A stretch of DNA of 64,000 nt from Myxococcus xanthus (GCF_006402735.1 NZ_CP017174.1:1181001-1245000); one strand, 5' to 3'; shown: positions 1 through 8,728, counted from the first letter of the stretch. Program-made: numbers and translations. Notes: generated from the letters alone by a model not told the origin.

Positions 1-373
1 CGATGGCGGCCTCCACCAGTCCGGCGTCCACTTCCCGGAGGCTCTGCTCGACGACGCGGCCCATGAAGGGGATGGCCGCCACCACCAGGGGAACAATGGC
101 GGCGGTGGTGCCAATGGTGGTGCCCACCAGCAGGCGGGTGAGCGGGACGATGGCCACCATGAGGATGATGAACGGGACGGAGCGGCCCACGTTGACGAGC
201 GTGCCCAGCACCCGGTTCAGCGCCGGACGCTCCCACAGGCCACCGCGGTCCGTGACGACCAGCAGCACGCCCAAGGGCAGGCCCGCGAGGAGGACGAGCG
301 CCGCGGCCACGGACGTCATGTAGAGCGTCTCACCGGTGGCCACGCCCAGCAGGCGCGGAAGCTGGCTATCCAT
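1..373 (-). CDS. metI: D-methionine ABC transporter permease, MetI-like (3' part missing)
   Basis: Inner-membrane permease of the MetNIQ methionine importer. Reading in from 373, the protein begins MDSQLPRLLGVATGETLYM, followed by hydrophobic segments and a run typical of MetI (NVGRSVPFIILMVAIVPLTR, then GTTIGTTAAIVPL). About 124 codons are present; the family is about 215-225 residues, so the C-terminal half lies outside the window. The ATG overlaps the end of metN by 8 bp, which suggests translational coupling. The substrate-binding lipoprotein MetQ would be expected further downstream, outside the window. The family is clear. The substrate is inferred from MetN carrying a NIL domain and from the methionine-biosynthesis neighbours. 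Confidence 0.9.
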   Translation of the reverse strand, partial: MDSQLPRLLGVATGETLYMTSVAAALVLLAGLPLGVLLVVTDRGGLWERPALNRVLGTLVNVGRSVPFIILMVAIVPLTRLLVGTTIGTTAAIVPLVVAAIPFMGRVVEQSLREVDAGLVEAAI

Positions 374-1358
374 GTGCGGCCTCCTCGGGCGTCAGTCCCT
401 GCTCACGCAGGTAGGCGAGTGCCTGGCTCACGGCGTCAGCGGAACCCTGGAGGTCGACGAGGAGCCTGCCCACGCGGGTGTTGCCCACGCGCTCCATGGC
501 GCCTTCCACCAGCAGGGCGTCCACGTCGAACTGGCGCGCCAGGGTGCCCAGGAGGGGCCGCCGGGCGTGCTCGCCCGCGAGCGTCAGCGCCACGCGGCGG
601 CCCGAGGGCGCGTCCGTCGGTGGGGCGAAGGCTGGGAAGCACAGTTGATGCAGCCGGGTGCTGGGATGGGCGAGCAGCTCCGTCACCTTGCCCTGCTCCA
701 CGAGCCGTCCCCGCTCCAGCACCGACGCCGAGTCGCAGATGGCCTTCACCACGTCCATCTGGTGGGTGATGAGGAGCAGCGTCACGCCGAGCTTCTGGTT
801 GATGTCACGCAGCAGCCCCAGCACCGAGCGCGTCGTCTCCGGGTCCAGCGCGGAGGTGGCCTCGTCGGACAGCAGGACGCGAGGCCGGGGCGCCAGCGCC
901 CGCGCGATGCCCACCCGCTGCTTCTGTCCGCCGGAGAGCTGCGAGGGGTAGGCTTGCGCCTTGTCGGACAGTCCCACGAGCGACAGCAGCTCCTCCACGC
1001 GCTCGCGGATGGCCTCGCGTGGGGCGCCCGCCACTTCCAGTGGGTACGCGATATTCGCCGCCACCGTCTTCGAGCCGAAGAGGTTGAAGTGCTGGAAGAT
1101 CATCCCGATGCCCTGGCGTGCCTTGCGCAGTGCCTCCGGACTGAGGGCCAGCAAGTCCTGTCCGTCGACGAAGACGGAGCCCTCGGTGGGGCGCTCCAGG
1201 AGGTTGGCGCAGCGGATGAGCGTGGATTTGCCGGCGCCGCTCTGTCCCAGCACGCCGTGGATTTCACCGGCCTCCACCCGGAGCGACACGTTCCTCAGCG
1301 CCGCGACCTCCCGCCCGCCCGCCGTGTAGACCTTGCTGACTCCGCGAAACGCAATCAC
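366..1358 (-). CDS. metN: Methionine ABC transporter ATP-binding protein MetN
   Basis: ATPase subunit of the methionine importer, 330 aa, close to the usual length of about 340. Walker A (GQSGAGKST) is at residues 38-46. The signature LSGGQKQR is near 141, and Walker B (LLSDEATSALD) follows. The last 75 residues or so form a NIL domain, the regulatory methionine-sensing domain that separates MetN from other ABC ATPases. The start is GTG at 1358. It is separated by 340 bp from the upstream trans-sulfuration gene, so it may have its own promoter (a candidate is listed at 1661-1689). It overlaps the permease start by 8 bp. Confidence 0.95.
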   Translation of the reverse strand: MIAFRGVSKVYTAGGREVAALRNVSLRVEAGEIHGVLGQSGAGKSTLIRCANLLERPTEGSVFVDGQDLLALSPEALRKARQGIGMIFQHFNLFGSKTVAANIAYPLEVAGAPREAIRERVEELLSLVGLSDKAQAYPSQLSGGQKQRVGIARALAPRPRVLLSDEATSALDPETTRSVLGLLRDINQKLGVTLLLITHQMDVVKAICDSASVLERGRLVEQGKVTELLAHPSTRLHQLCFPAFAPPTDAPSGRRVALTLAGEHARRPLLGTLARQFDVDALLVEGAMERVGNTRVGRLLVDLQGSADAVSQALAYLREQGLTPEEAAHG

Positions 1359-1594
1359 GGCGTGGCGCTCCGGCTGGGCGTGGCTCGCGCGGGCCCAGGG
1401 GGCCGCTGCTCATTCGTGTCCGGGGTGCCGCGCATGGACTGCTCCTGGGGACTGCGGAGGTGGGACGAGGGCTCGCGCGAGGTGCGCGAAGGACGGCCCG
1501 TGCCTGGACGAAGCAGGCAACGGGCCGGGCCGGGAGGAACGTCGGTTCGTTTCGTGAGGGAGGCTCAGCGCGCGCGAACGGACGGACCCGTGGG

Positions 1595-1612
1595 GGCATG
1601 ACAACACATGCC
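1595..1612 (-). promoter_or_regulatory. Hairpin in the metN leader
   Basis: GGCATG and CATGCC face each other across a 6-nt loop. On the transcribed minus strand the pairing extends to about nine base pairs with one A-C mismatch. The hairpin sits about 240 nt upstream of the metN GTG in an otherwise gene-free stretch (1359-1698). I compared the stretch by eye with the conserved core of the S-box SAM riboswitch and did not find it, so this is only an unassigned structured leader. Confidence 0.3.
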
Positions 1613-1660
1613 TCCGCGACAGAATCCGAACATGGCGCAACCAGCGAGCATCGGTGCAGA

Positions 1661-1689
1661 CAGGTAATGGAGCCGACGCGGCATGTCAA
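1661..1689 (-). promoter_or_regulatory. Candidate sigma-70-type promoter for metNI
   Basis: On the minus strand a perfect TTGACA (1689-1684) is followed after 17 bp by TACCTG (1666-1661). The -35 match is perfect and the -10 match is poor. It lies just downstream of the stop codon of the metC-like gene and would give a leader of about 300 nt before metN. This is inference from sequence only. Confidence 0.3.
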
Positions 1690-1698
1690 CCTGGCGGC

Positions 1699-2829
1699 CT
1701 ACGCCGCCACGCGGCCTGCCTGCGTGAATGCCCGCCCGAAGTCCTCTTGCAGGTCCTCCAGGTCCTCCAATCCCACCGAGAAGCGGATGAGTCCGTCGGT
1801 GATGCCCCGGCGCTCCCGCTCGGCGGCGGGGACGGAGGCGTGGGAGTGTCGAGCCGGAACGGTGATGATGCTCTCCACCGCGCCCAGCGACACGCCCAGC
1901 AAGGGGAGCTGGAGCGATTCCACGAAGGGCGCCGCCAGCGTGTCCTGGGCCAGCCGGAACGACACCACCGCGCCCGTGCCTGGATAGAAGACCTGCCGCA
2001 CCTCTGGCCGCCCGGTGAGCCACTTCACCAGGGCTCCCGCCGTGCGCACCTGCCGCTCCAGGCGGACCTGCAGCGTCTTGATGCCCCGCTGGAGGAGGAA
2101 GCAGTCCTGGGGGCCCAGCACCGCGCCTACCGCGTTCTGGAGAAAGCCGAGCTCCTGCGCGAGCGCGGGCGTCTTCACCACCACCGCCCCGGCGACGACG
2201 TCACTGTGGCCGCCGAGGTACTTGGTGGCGGAGTGGATGACGATGTCCGCGCCCTCGGTCAGCGGACGCGAGAGGGCCGGGGACAGGAACGTGTTGTCCA
2301 CGATGAGCAGCGCCCCATGTGCCTGGGCCACCCGCGCCATCGCGGGGATGTCGGTGCGCTTGAGGAAGGGGTTGCTCACGCTCTCCACCAGCAGCGCCCG
2401 CGTGTTGGGGCGGAGGGCGGCGCGCACGGCGTCCGGGTCGCTGGTGTCCACGAAGGTGGCTTGCAGGCCGAAGCGGCTGAAGACGCGTGTGAGCACCCGG
2501 TAGGTGCCGCCGTAACAGTCGTCCGTCACCACGACGTGGTCCCCCGCGCTGAAGAGCATCAGCACGCTGGACACGGCGGCCATGCCGGAGCCGAAGGCAA
2601 AGGCCGCGTGGCCTTCGTCCAGCGCCGCGAGCACGCCCTCCAGGGCCTTGCGCGTGGGGTTGCCGGAGCGCGCGTAGTCGAACTCGCCGGGCGTCTCCAG
2701 GCCCGGCTGGTCGAACATGGACACCTGGTAGATGGGGACCGCGGCGGCGCCCGTGGTGGGGTCCTGCTCATGCCCCGTGTGCAGCAAACGGGTCGCGAAG
2801 CGCGTGGGCCAGGTCGGCGATGATGTCAT
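1699..2829 (-). CDS. metC: Cystathionine beta-lyase type PLP enzyme (MetC-like)
   Basis: Cys/Met-metabolism PLP enzyme, 376 aa. In this family the cofactor lysine lies in SATKYLGGHSD, here K203. Other family signatures are YARSGNPTR near 52-60, FGSGMAA near 79-85 and YGGTY near 106-110. Its place directly after a second paralogue repeats the Bacillus metI-metC arrangement (gamma-synthase then beta-lyase), so conversion of cystathionine to homocysteine is the likeliest reaction. Gamma-lyase activity cannot be excluded from sequence. The ATG at 2829 overlaps the upstream gene by 62 bp but has a good GAGGA ribosome site about 6 nt upstream, which favours this start. Together they suggest translational coupling. 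Confidence 0.85.
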   Translation of the reverse strand: MTSSPTWPTRFATRLLHTGHEQDPTTGAAAVPIYQVSMFDQPGLETPGEFDYARSGNPTRKALEGVLAALDEGHAAFAFGSGMAAVSSVLMLFSAGDHVVVTDDCYGGTYRVLTRVFSRFGLQATFVDTSDPDAVRAALRPNTRALLVESVSNPFLKRTDIPAMARVAQAHGALLIVDNTFLSPALSRPLTEGADIVIHSATKYLGGHSDVVAGAVVVKTPALAQELGFLQNAVGAVLGPQDCFLLQRGIKTLQVRLERQVRTAGALVKWLTGRPEVRQVFYPGTGAVVSFRLAQDTLAAPFVESLQLPLLGVSLGAVESIITVPARHSHASVPAAERERRGITDGLIRFSVGLEDLEDLQEDFGRAFTQAGRVAA

Positions 2830-3868
2830 GGGAGTCCTCGATTCCTACGGAGAGCCGGAGCAGCCGGTCGGAGATGCCCAGCGCCTCCCGGCGCTCGGCG
2901 GGGATGTCAGCGTGGGTCTGCGTGGTGGGGTAGGTGATGAGCGTCTCCACGCCGCCGAGCGACTCGGCGAAGAGACACAGCTGCACGGACGCGAGCACCT
3001 GGGGCACCAGGGCCGCGTGGGCGACGGTGAAGGACAGCATCCCGCCCACGCCGGGATAGAAGACGCGCTCCACGCCCGGGTGGGCGCGCAGCCACGCGGC
3101 CACTTCCCGCGCGTTGGCCTGGTGCCGCTCCATGCGCAGGGCCAGCGTCTTCAGGCCGCGAATCACCAGGTACGCGTCCTGCGGACCGAGAATCGCGCCG
3201 ATGCCGTTCTGCAGGTACGCGAGCCGCTCGCCCAGCGCCGCGTCCTTGACCACCAGCGCGCCCGCGACGACGTCGTTGTGCCCGGCCAGGTACTTCGTCG
3301 CGCTGTGCACGACGATGTCCGCGCCCAGCTCCAGCGGGCGCTGCAACCACGGCGTGAGGAAGGTGTTGTCGACGATGAGCAGCACCCCGGCCTTGCGGGC
3401 AATGGCCGCCAGTTCGGAGATGTCGGCGGTGCGCATCATCGGGTTGGTGGGCGTCTCCACGACGATGGCGCGGGTGTTGGGGCGCAGCGCGTCCCGCACG
3501 GCGCCAGGTCGGGAGGTGTCCACGAAGGTGCAGGGGACGTGGAGGATGCGGTCCACCAGCCGGTAGGTGCCGCCGTAGAGGTCCTCGGTGAGGAGGACGT
3601 GATCCTCTGGGCCGAAGAGCTGGAGGGCGCAGTGCAGCGCCGCCATGCCGGAGCTGAAGGCCAGGCCTCGGCTGCCGCCCTCCAGTTGCGCCAGCGCATC
3701 CTCCAGCGCAGAGCGGGTGGGGTTGCGTGTGCGCGAGTAGTCGTAGCCGGTGGACTGCCCGAGCGCGGGATGCTGGAAGGTGGCGGATTGGTAGATGGGG
3801 ACGGCGACCGCGCCGGTGGTGGGGTCGCGGCGCACGCCGGCGTGGACGAGAGCGGTGGCGAGTTTCAT
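2768..3868 (-). CDS. metB: Cystathionine gamma-synthase / O-acylhomoserine sulfhydrylase type PLP enzyme
   Basis: Second Cys/Met-metabolism PLP enzyme, 366 aa. The cofactor lysine is K192 in HSATKYLAGHND, with YSRTRNPTR near 44-52 and FSSGMAALH near 71-79. The start MKLATALVHAGV is usual for gamma-synthases that act on activated homoserine. It lies 25 bp after the aspartokinase-homoserine dehydrogenase gene, which supplies homoserine, and overlaps the metC-like gene. This supports a role in building cystathionine (or homocysteine directly) from O-acylhomoserine. The acyl group used and the choice between cysteine and sulfide as sulfur donor cannot be read from sequence. Confidence 0.85.
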   Translation of the reverse strand: MKLATALVHAGVRRDPTTGAVAVPIYQSATFQHPALGQSTGYDYSRTRNPTRSALEDALAQLEGGSRGLAFSSGMAALHCALQLFGPEDHVLLTEDLYGGTYRLVDRILHVPCTFVDTSRPGAVRDALRPNTRAIVVETPTNPMMRTADISELAAIARKAGVLLIVDNTFLTPWLQRPLELGADIVVHSATKYLAGHNDVVAGALVVKDAALGERLAYLQNGIGAILGPQDAYLVIRGLKTLALRMERHQANAREVAAWLRAHPGVERVFYPGVGGMLSFTVAHAALVPQVLASVQLCLFAESLGGVETLITYPTTQTHADIPAERREALGISDRLLRLSVGIEDSHDIIADLAHALRDPFAAHGA

Positions 3869-3893
3869 GAGGTGGGCCCTTTCGGTGGCGCGC

Positions 3894-6389
3894 TCAGCGG
3901 CCGCGCAGCGTCTGGGAGATGCGGAGGATGTCCGCCAGCACGCCGGACGCGGTGACGGCGCCGCCCGCGCCCGCGCCCCGGACGGTGAGCGGGAAGTCGC
4001 TGTGGCGGGTGGTGGTGAAGGAGACGAAGGACTCGGAGCCGCGGAGGTCCGCCGCGGGGTGGCCCGCTTCGACGCCTACGGGGCCCACGCGGATGACGGG
4101 GCTGCCCGTGCCCGCCTTCGATGGGTCGATGCGTGCCAGGTAGCGCAGCACGGTGCCGGCGTGGCGGCAGCGGGCCACACGCTCCGCGTAGGCCGCGTCC
4201 TGCGTGGCGAGCACCTGGAAGAACGAGTCCACGCTGGCGCACTCATCCGTGGCGACGAAGGGCTCCAGCGCCACGTCCGACAGGGAGAGCGGCAGGCCCA
4301 GCTCCCGAGCGAGGATGAGCGCCTTGCGCGCGACGTCCGTGCCGCTCAGGTCCTCGCGAGGGTCCGGCTCCGTGAAGCCGCGCTCCCGGGCGGTGCGGAC
4401 AGCCCGGGACAGGGGCACGCCGGCCGTCAGCTCGTTGCAGATGAAGCCCAGGCTGCCGGACAGGGACGCGGTGATGAGGCGAACGGTGTCACCGGTGCGC
4501 ACCAGGTTCGCCAGCGTGTCGATGACGGGCAGGCTGGACGCCACCGTTGTCTCGTAGTGGTACGCGACGTGGTTGCGGCGCGCCGTGTCCACCAGCGCTT
4601 CGCGGGCCTCCCACGGCAGCGCCAGCGGCTTCTTGTTGGCCGCCACCACGTGGATGCCGCGCTGGAAGGCCTCCGTGTAGAGCGCCTCCAGCCCGCCCGC
4701 GGCGGTGCAGTCGACCAGGATGGGGACGGGCAGCCGCCGGAGTGCGTCCAACAAGGGGACCAGGGTGCGCGCCTGGGGCGCCTCGGGCGTCACGCCTTCG
4801 AGCCTCGCCTCCACGCCGTCGAGCGCGAGCCCCGCGGCGTCGAAGAGCGCGCGCTTGCTGTCCGCCAGCCCCACGACGCGCAGCGCGATGCCGTGCCTGT
4901 CCCGGAGCAGCGCCTGCTGGGCGCGCAGCTGGGCCAGCAGTTGTCCGCCCACCGTGCCTCGGCCGAGGACGAAGAGGCTCACCTGCTGATGGGCCAGGTT
5001 GAAGGCCGCGTGCGTGGTGCGCGCGGCGATGGAGGTGTCCGCCGCGTCGACGACGCACGAAAGGGAGCGGGAGCTGGCACCCTGGGCGCTGGCGCGCACG
5101 TTGACGCCCACCGCGCCCAGCGCGCTGAAGAAGCGCCCGGCCACGTTGACGCCGTGGCCCATGGCCTCCGCCACCAGCGTCAGCAGCGTCACCGGCTGGC
5201 GGACCTCCAGCGGTTCCACTTCGCGGCGTGACAGCTCCAGCGCGAGCTCGGCGGCGAGCACGGACCGCGCGTGCTCCGCGTCGGGGCGAGGCACGACGAC
5301 GGCCAGTGACTGGCCATTGGCGGACTGCGCGGTCATCCACACCGTGACGCGCGCTTCTCGCAGCGCGGCCAGCACGCGCTCCCCCAGTTGGAACTGGTCG
5401 GACAGCTTGCGCACCTCGATGCCGAGCAGCGCCAGGTCCTCGCGCGTCGCGATACAGGCGGGCCGCTGGCCGTCGCGCGAACCGATGGCGTCGATGAGCG
5501 TGCCCGGGTGCTCCGGCTCCATGGTGTTGCGGATGCGCAGGGAGATTCCGGACTCGATGAGCGGAATCATCGTGCGCGGGTGCAGCATGCGGGCGCCCAC
5601 CGCCGCCAGTTCCAGGCCCTCGCCGTGGGTGAGGTGCGCCACGGGGTAGGCGTCCGTGACCAGCTCCGGGTCGGCGGTGTGCAGGCCGAGCACGTCCGTC
5701 CACACCGTGACTTCCGACGCGCCCAGGCCCTGCGCCACCAGCGCGGCGGTGTAGTCGGAGCCGTTGCGGCCCAGCGTGGTGGTGCGTCCATCCGGCGTGG
5801 CGGCGATGAAGCCGGGGAGCACGGGCACCTCCAGGTCCCACGTCTCCCGGGCGGCTTGGAGTCGCTCCCGCGTCCGAACCAGGTCCACCCGCGCCGCGCC
5901 GAAGCGGTCATCCGTCACCAGGAGCTGCCGCGCGTCACGGAAGGTGGCGGACGTGCCATGGGCCGTGAGCAGCTCCGCCAGCAGCGTGGCGGACACCAGC
6001 TCACCGAATGACAGCACCCGGTCTCTCGTGGGGGCGGAGCACTCTCGCGTGAGTGAGATGCCTTGGAGCAGCTGACTCAGCGGCGCGAAGAGCCCGTCGA
6101 CACGCTCGGCCAGCGCGGTGGCTTGTCCGGGCGCCAGCGCCGCGGCGTTGGCCTTCGCGAGGTCGGCGATGCGCGTGGCCACCGCGAGCGCGCCTTCCAG
6201 GTCACCCTCGGTGGCGAGGCGGGCCGCGTCCAGCAGCCAGTCCGTGGTGTCGCCCATCGCGGAGACGACCACTGCCAGCGGGCCTTGCCGCGCGTGCGTG
6301 CCAATCAGTTCCACCACCTGGCGGAGCCGCGTGGGCGAGCCCACGGACGTGCCACCGAACTTCATCACCTGCAGGGACGTGCTGCTCAT
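3894..6389 (-). CDS. metL: Bifunctional aspartokinase / homoserine dehydrogenase
   Basis: Fusion enzyme catalysing the first and third steps from aspartate to homoserine, 831 aa (E. coli ThrA is 820, MetL 810). The aspartokinase domain opens with KFGGTSV at 10-16 and contains GRNGSDYTAAL near 207-216. Tandem ACT-type regulatory sequence lies at about 315-460. The homoserine dehydrogenase NAD(P)-binding motif LGRGTVGG is at 475-482, and AANKKPL follows. The ACT region predicts feedback control by threonine, methionine or lysine, but which one cannot be told. Linkage to gamma-synthase and beta-lyase genes suggests the methionine branch, so metL is used rather than thrA. The ATG at 6389 is preceded by a GAGG-containing stretch. 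Confidence 0.95.
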   Translation of the reverse strand: MSSTSLQVMKFGGTSVGSPTRLRQVVELIGTHARQGPLAVVVSAMGDTTDWLLDAARLATEGDLEGALAVATRIADLAKANAAALAPGQATALAERVDGLFAPLSQLLQGISLTRECSAPTRDRVLSFGELVSATLLAELLTAHGTSATFRDARQLLVTDDRFGAARVDLVRTRERLQAARETWDLEVPVLPGFIAATPDGRTTTLGRNGSDYTAALVAQGLGASEVTVWTDVLGLHTADPELVTDAYPVAHLTHGEGLELAAVGARMLHPRTMIPLIESGISLRIRNTMEPEHPGTLIDAIGSRDGQRPACIATREDLALLGIEVRKLSDQFQLGERVLAALREARVTVWMTAQSANGQSLAVVVPRPDAEHARSVLAAELALELSRREVEPLEVRQPVTLLTLVAEAMGHGVNVAGRFFSALGAVGVNVRASAQGASSRSLSCVVDAADTSIAARTTHAAFNLAHQQVSLFVLGRGTVGGQLLAQLRAQQALLRDRHGIALRVVGLADSKRALFDAAGLALDGVEARLEGVTPEAPQARTLVPLLDALRRLPVPILVDCTAAGGLEALYTEAFQRGIHVVAANKKPLALPWEAREALVDTARRNHVAYHYETTVASSLPVIDTLANLVRTGDTVRLITASLSGSLGFICNELTAGVPLSRAVRTARERGFTEPDPREDLSGTDVARKALILARELGLPLSLSDVALEPFVATDECASVDSFFQVLATQDAAYAERVARCRHAGTVLRYLARIDPSKAGTGSPVIRVGPVGVEAGHPAADLRGSESFVSFTTTRHSDFPLTVRGAGAGGAVTASGVLADILRISQTLRGR

Positions 6390-6503
6390 CGAAGAACCTC
6401 AAGGGGGCCGGCGGGCCCTGCTGCGAAAGGGAAGGGCAGACGCGGCGCCCTGTGCCGGACACACGCCGGCCAGACGCGGCGCGCGAGCGCCCACGGAGGG
6501 AAG

Positions 6504-6558
6504 AAAAAAGATGGGGAGGGAGTCGGGGCCCTGGCGGACTAGTGCGTGCCGCCGGGCC
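6504..6558 (-). promoter_or_regulatory. Attenuator-like hairpin and T-run upstream of the aspartokinase operon
   Basis: On the minus strand GGCCCGGCGG (6558-6549) pairs with CCGCC-A-GGGCC (6537-6527), giving ten GC pairs with one bulge and an 11-nt loop. A T6 run (6509-6504) follows 17 nt later. A short reading frame (6574-6539, ATG to TAG, 11 codons including two Met, one Trp and one Thr) ends inside the hairpin. This layout resembles a leader-peptide attenuator, but the T-run is too far from the stem for a classic terminator. Function is inference. Confidence 0.25.
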
Positions 6559-6664
6559 AGCGCATTCGATGCATGACGCGCGCGCGGCGAAGCACGGGCA
6601 ACACGGGCGCGGCGGTCAACGGTGCGGGTGCGGAGCAGGTGGATGGAACCACGGAGGTCCTCTC

Positions 6665-6886
6665 TCACCGAAGCGGGAGGGAGCCCTCCGGCCTCGGACG
6701 CTTGGATTGCTCGGGGAGCCCCTGCTCCTCGAACCGCATCGTTTGGACACCTTGGAGGTCCGACTCCAGGTTGTCGGGCCACCGCGCGAGGCGGCGGCCG
6801 CTCTTGATGCTGCGGACGAAATAAGCGTGGACCCCGGTGTCTGTCAATGCCTCGTGTGGTTTCACTTCCGTCACGGCATCTTCCAT
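6665..6886 (-). CDS. Possible small protein of unknown function
   Basis: A 73-codon frame in the 0.6-kb gap between the aspartokinase operon and the sigma-factor gene. The protein has mixed polar and charged composition (YFVRSIKSGRRLARWPDN in the middle) with no signal peptide or recognised domain. No convincing ribosome site precedes the ATG. Third-position GC is moderate. I include it because no other frame explains this stretch, but it may not be expressed. The rest of 6390-6996 shows nothing recognisable beyond the leader above. Confidence 0.25.
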   Translation of the reverse strand: MEDAVTEVKPHEALTDTGVHAYFVRSIKSGRRLARWPDNLESDLQGVQTMRFEEQGLPEQSKRPRPEGSLPLR

Positions 6887-6996
6887 TCACGTCAGGATTT
6901 GGCGGGAATGCCCGGTGCCCGGGGCGGATGCCGGCGTCAAGGCGTTGAAAACATGGGGCCGGAATGTGCAGATGACGGGTGGGAAAGGAGTGCGGC

Positions 6997-7593
6997 GTGA
7001 CGGAGACCGGACAGCTGAGTGACGAGGTGGTGCGTGCGCTGGTGGACAACCACCGCCAGTTCCTCGCCTTCCTGGAGCGGCGCGTGGGCAGCCGCGCCAT
7101 CGCGGAGGAAATCCTCCAGGCCGCGTTCGTGAGGACGCTCGAGAAGGGCGGCGCGCTGAAGGAGGGCGAGGGCGCGGTGGCGTGGTTCTACCGGCTGCTG
7201 CGCAACGCGCTGGTGGACCACTACCGGCGCCAGGCGGCGGAGGGGCGCGCGCTGGAGCGCGAGGCACAGGAGGCGGAGGGGGCCACGGTGGACACGGAGC
7301 TGAAGCAAGCCGTCTGCGCGTGCGTGGGTGAGCTGGTGCCCACGCTCAAGCCTGAGTACGCCGACATCCTGCGGCAGGTAGACTTGGAGGAGCGCGGTGT
7401 CCCGGACGTGGCGCGCGAGGCGGGCATCACCGCGAACAACGCGGGCGTGCGGCTCCACCGGGCCCGCCAGGCGCTGAAGAAGCAACTGGAGCGAAGCTGC
7501 GGCAGCTGCGCCGCGCACGGATGCCTGGACTGCTCTTGCAAGCCGTCCCACCGGGCAGGCGGGGCCTTGGTGTCTGGCTCGACGGACGTCTGA
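6997..7593 (+). CDS. CorE-like ECF sigma factor with C-terminal Cys-rich domain
   Basis: Alternative RNA polymerase sigma factor, 198 aa. The sigma-2 region spans about 10-80 (AFVRTLE, WFYRLLRNALVDHYRRQ) and the sigma-4 helix-turn-helix about 112-165 (DVAREAGITANNAGVRLHRAR). The linker holds a CXC motif (C107, C109). The tail carries C168, C171, C176, C179 and C181. A linker CXC plus a terminal Cys-rich domain is the hallmark of the CorE group of M. xanthus, in which metal binding to the sigma factor itself (copper for CorE; cadmium or zinc for CorE2) switches activity without an anti-sigma factor. The GTG at 6997 has AAAGGAG six nt upstream; an in-frame GTG at 6979 lacks one. Its position beside the copper island suggests regulation of nearby metal genes. 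Confidence 0.88.
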   Translation: MTETGQLSDEVVRALVDNHRQFLAFLERRVGSRAIAEEILQAAFVRTLEKGGALKEGEGAVAWFYRLLRNALVDHYRRQAAEGRALEREAQEAEGATVDTELKQAVCACVGELVPTLKPEYADILRQVDLEERGVPDVAREAGITANNAGVRLHRARQALKKQLERSCGSCAAHGCLDCSCKPSHRAGGALVSGSTDV

Positions 7594-7760
7594 AAGCGCT
7601 TGCACCGGGACGGTCCGCCTCGTTAACTCCCACCCAGGTGCCGAGGGGCGCCTGCCCGAAAAGACGACGTCACCCTCGCTTCTCTCCGCCGTTCGACAGT
7701 TCCAGATGAGTTCCTTCCACGGCCCACGAACGGGTGAGGGCCGACGCCAAGGGACTTTTC

Positions 7761-8684
7761 ATGCGAACCGTCGTCTCCCTCCACGAATGCAAGGTCCGCG
7801 CGTCGCTCCTGCTCAAGGAGCTGGCCTCGACGGATGCGTCGCGCGCGGCCCGGGCAGCGGAGCGGCTGCGCGTCCTGCCAGGCTTCGCGGGACTGCCCTT
7901 GGGCGAGGTGCTCGCGCGGAAGGATTCGGTACAACGCAAGCATGCGCTGGCCGTCATCGCGCGTGAGCAGGGGCACGTCACCTGGGTCGACCTGAAGCAG
8001 GTGCGTGAGCTCGACTTCGAGCACCTGCTCGCCCACGTGGGCGGCGCCCACCTCAACCGCTGGTTCTCTTCCTATGCGGAGGCCGCTGACTCCCTGCGGG
8101 TACAGGGCGGCTTCCTCTTTCCGTTCCGCGAGCAGTTCTTCGTCTGCGAGGCCAGCCTCGTCGAGGCGCTCGGTGTCGACCCCGCGGACGCGGACTGGTC
8201 GTGCACGGGCCGCGACTGGATGGCGCCAAGGGACGGGGCCGCGCAGGCCCGGCTCGCCCAGCGGTTCGTCCGTCATTCGCCTTCCCACGCTTCAACTTCT
8301 CCAGACACGAGGTCTCCCATGTCCGCTGACTCCCGCCGCTCCGAACTGAAGCGTTCCTACCGGGAAGCACCGCCGCCCATGGGCGTGTACGCCGTGCGCT
8401 GCCTCGCCAATGGCAAGGTGCTGGTGGGCGCGAGCGCCAACGTCCAGGGCATGCTCAATCGCATCCGCTTCGAGCTGTCCACGGGCATGGACCGCCTGCC
8501 CACGCTGCTGGAGGACTGGAGGCGCTACGGGGCGGAGCAGTTCACCTTCGAGGTGCTCGACGTGCTGAAGCCTTCCGACGAGCCCGTGGTGGCGCCGGAG
8601 GAGGAGCTGAAGGTGCTGGAGGCGCTCTGGTTGGACCGGCTCAGGCCTTACGGCGACGCGGGCTACAACGTGCAAGGCGGCTGA
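7761..8684 (+). CDS. GIY-YIG domain protein with an unknown N-terminal domain
   Basis: Protein of 307 aa from the ATG at 7761. Residues 1-180 form an unrecognised domain (starts MRTVVSLHECKVRASLLLKE). Residues from about 187 to the end are a complete small GIY-YIG domain (MGVYAVRC at 207-214, RIRFEL, then LWLDRLRPYGDAGYNV). GIY-YIG proteins of this short kind usually stand alone at about 110-120 aa and begin with a basic stretch like SADSRRSELKRSYREAPPPM. Here an in-frame ATG at 8319, with GAGGT five nt upstream, would produce just that form. The gene may therefore encode a fusion, two overlapping products, or both. Nuclease activity is not certain, since the arginine and glutamate of the active site were not confirmed. 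No functional link to neighbours is evident. Confidence 0.7.
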   Translation: MRTVVSLHECKVRASLLLKELASTDASRAARAAERLRVLPGFAGLPLGEVLARKDSVQRKHALAVIAREQGHVTWVDLKQVRELDFEHLLAHVGGAHLNRWFSSYAEAADSLRVQGGFLFPFREQFFVCEASLVEALGVDPADADWSCTGRDWMAPRDGAAQARLAQRFVRHSPSHASTSPDTRSPMSADSRRSELKRSYREAPPPMGVYAVRCLANGKVLVGASANVQGMLNRIRFELSTGMDRLPTLLEDWRRYGAEQFTFEVLDVLKPSDEPVVAPEEELKVLEALWLDRLRPYGDAGYNVQGG

Positions 8685-8728
8685 GGTTGGTCGCCTGCTG
8701 CCCTCCATGGGGCAAGTACTGCGGCCTG

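Noticed and set aside
1359..1698. S-box SAM riboswitch before metN
   Set aside because: The conserved core was not found by eye on the minus strand; only an unassigned hairpin is reported.
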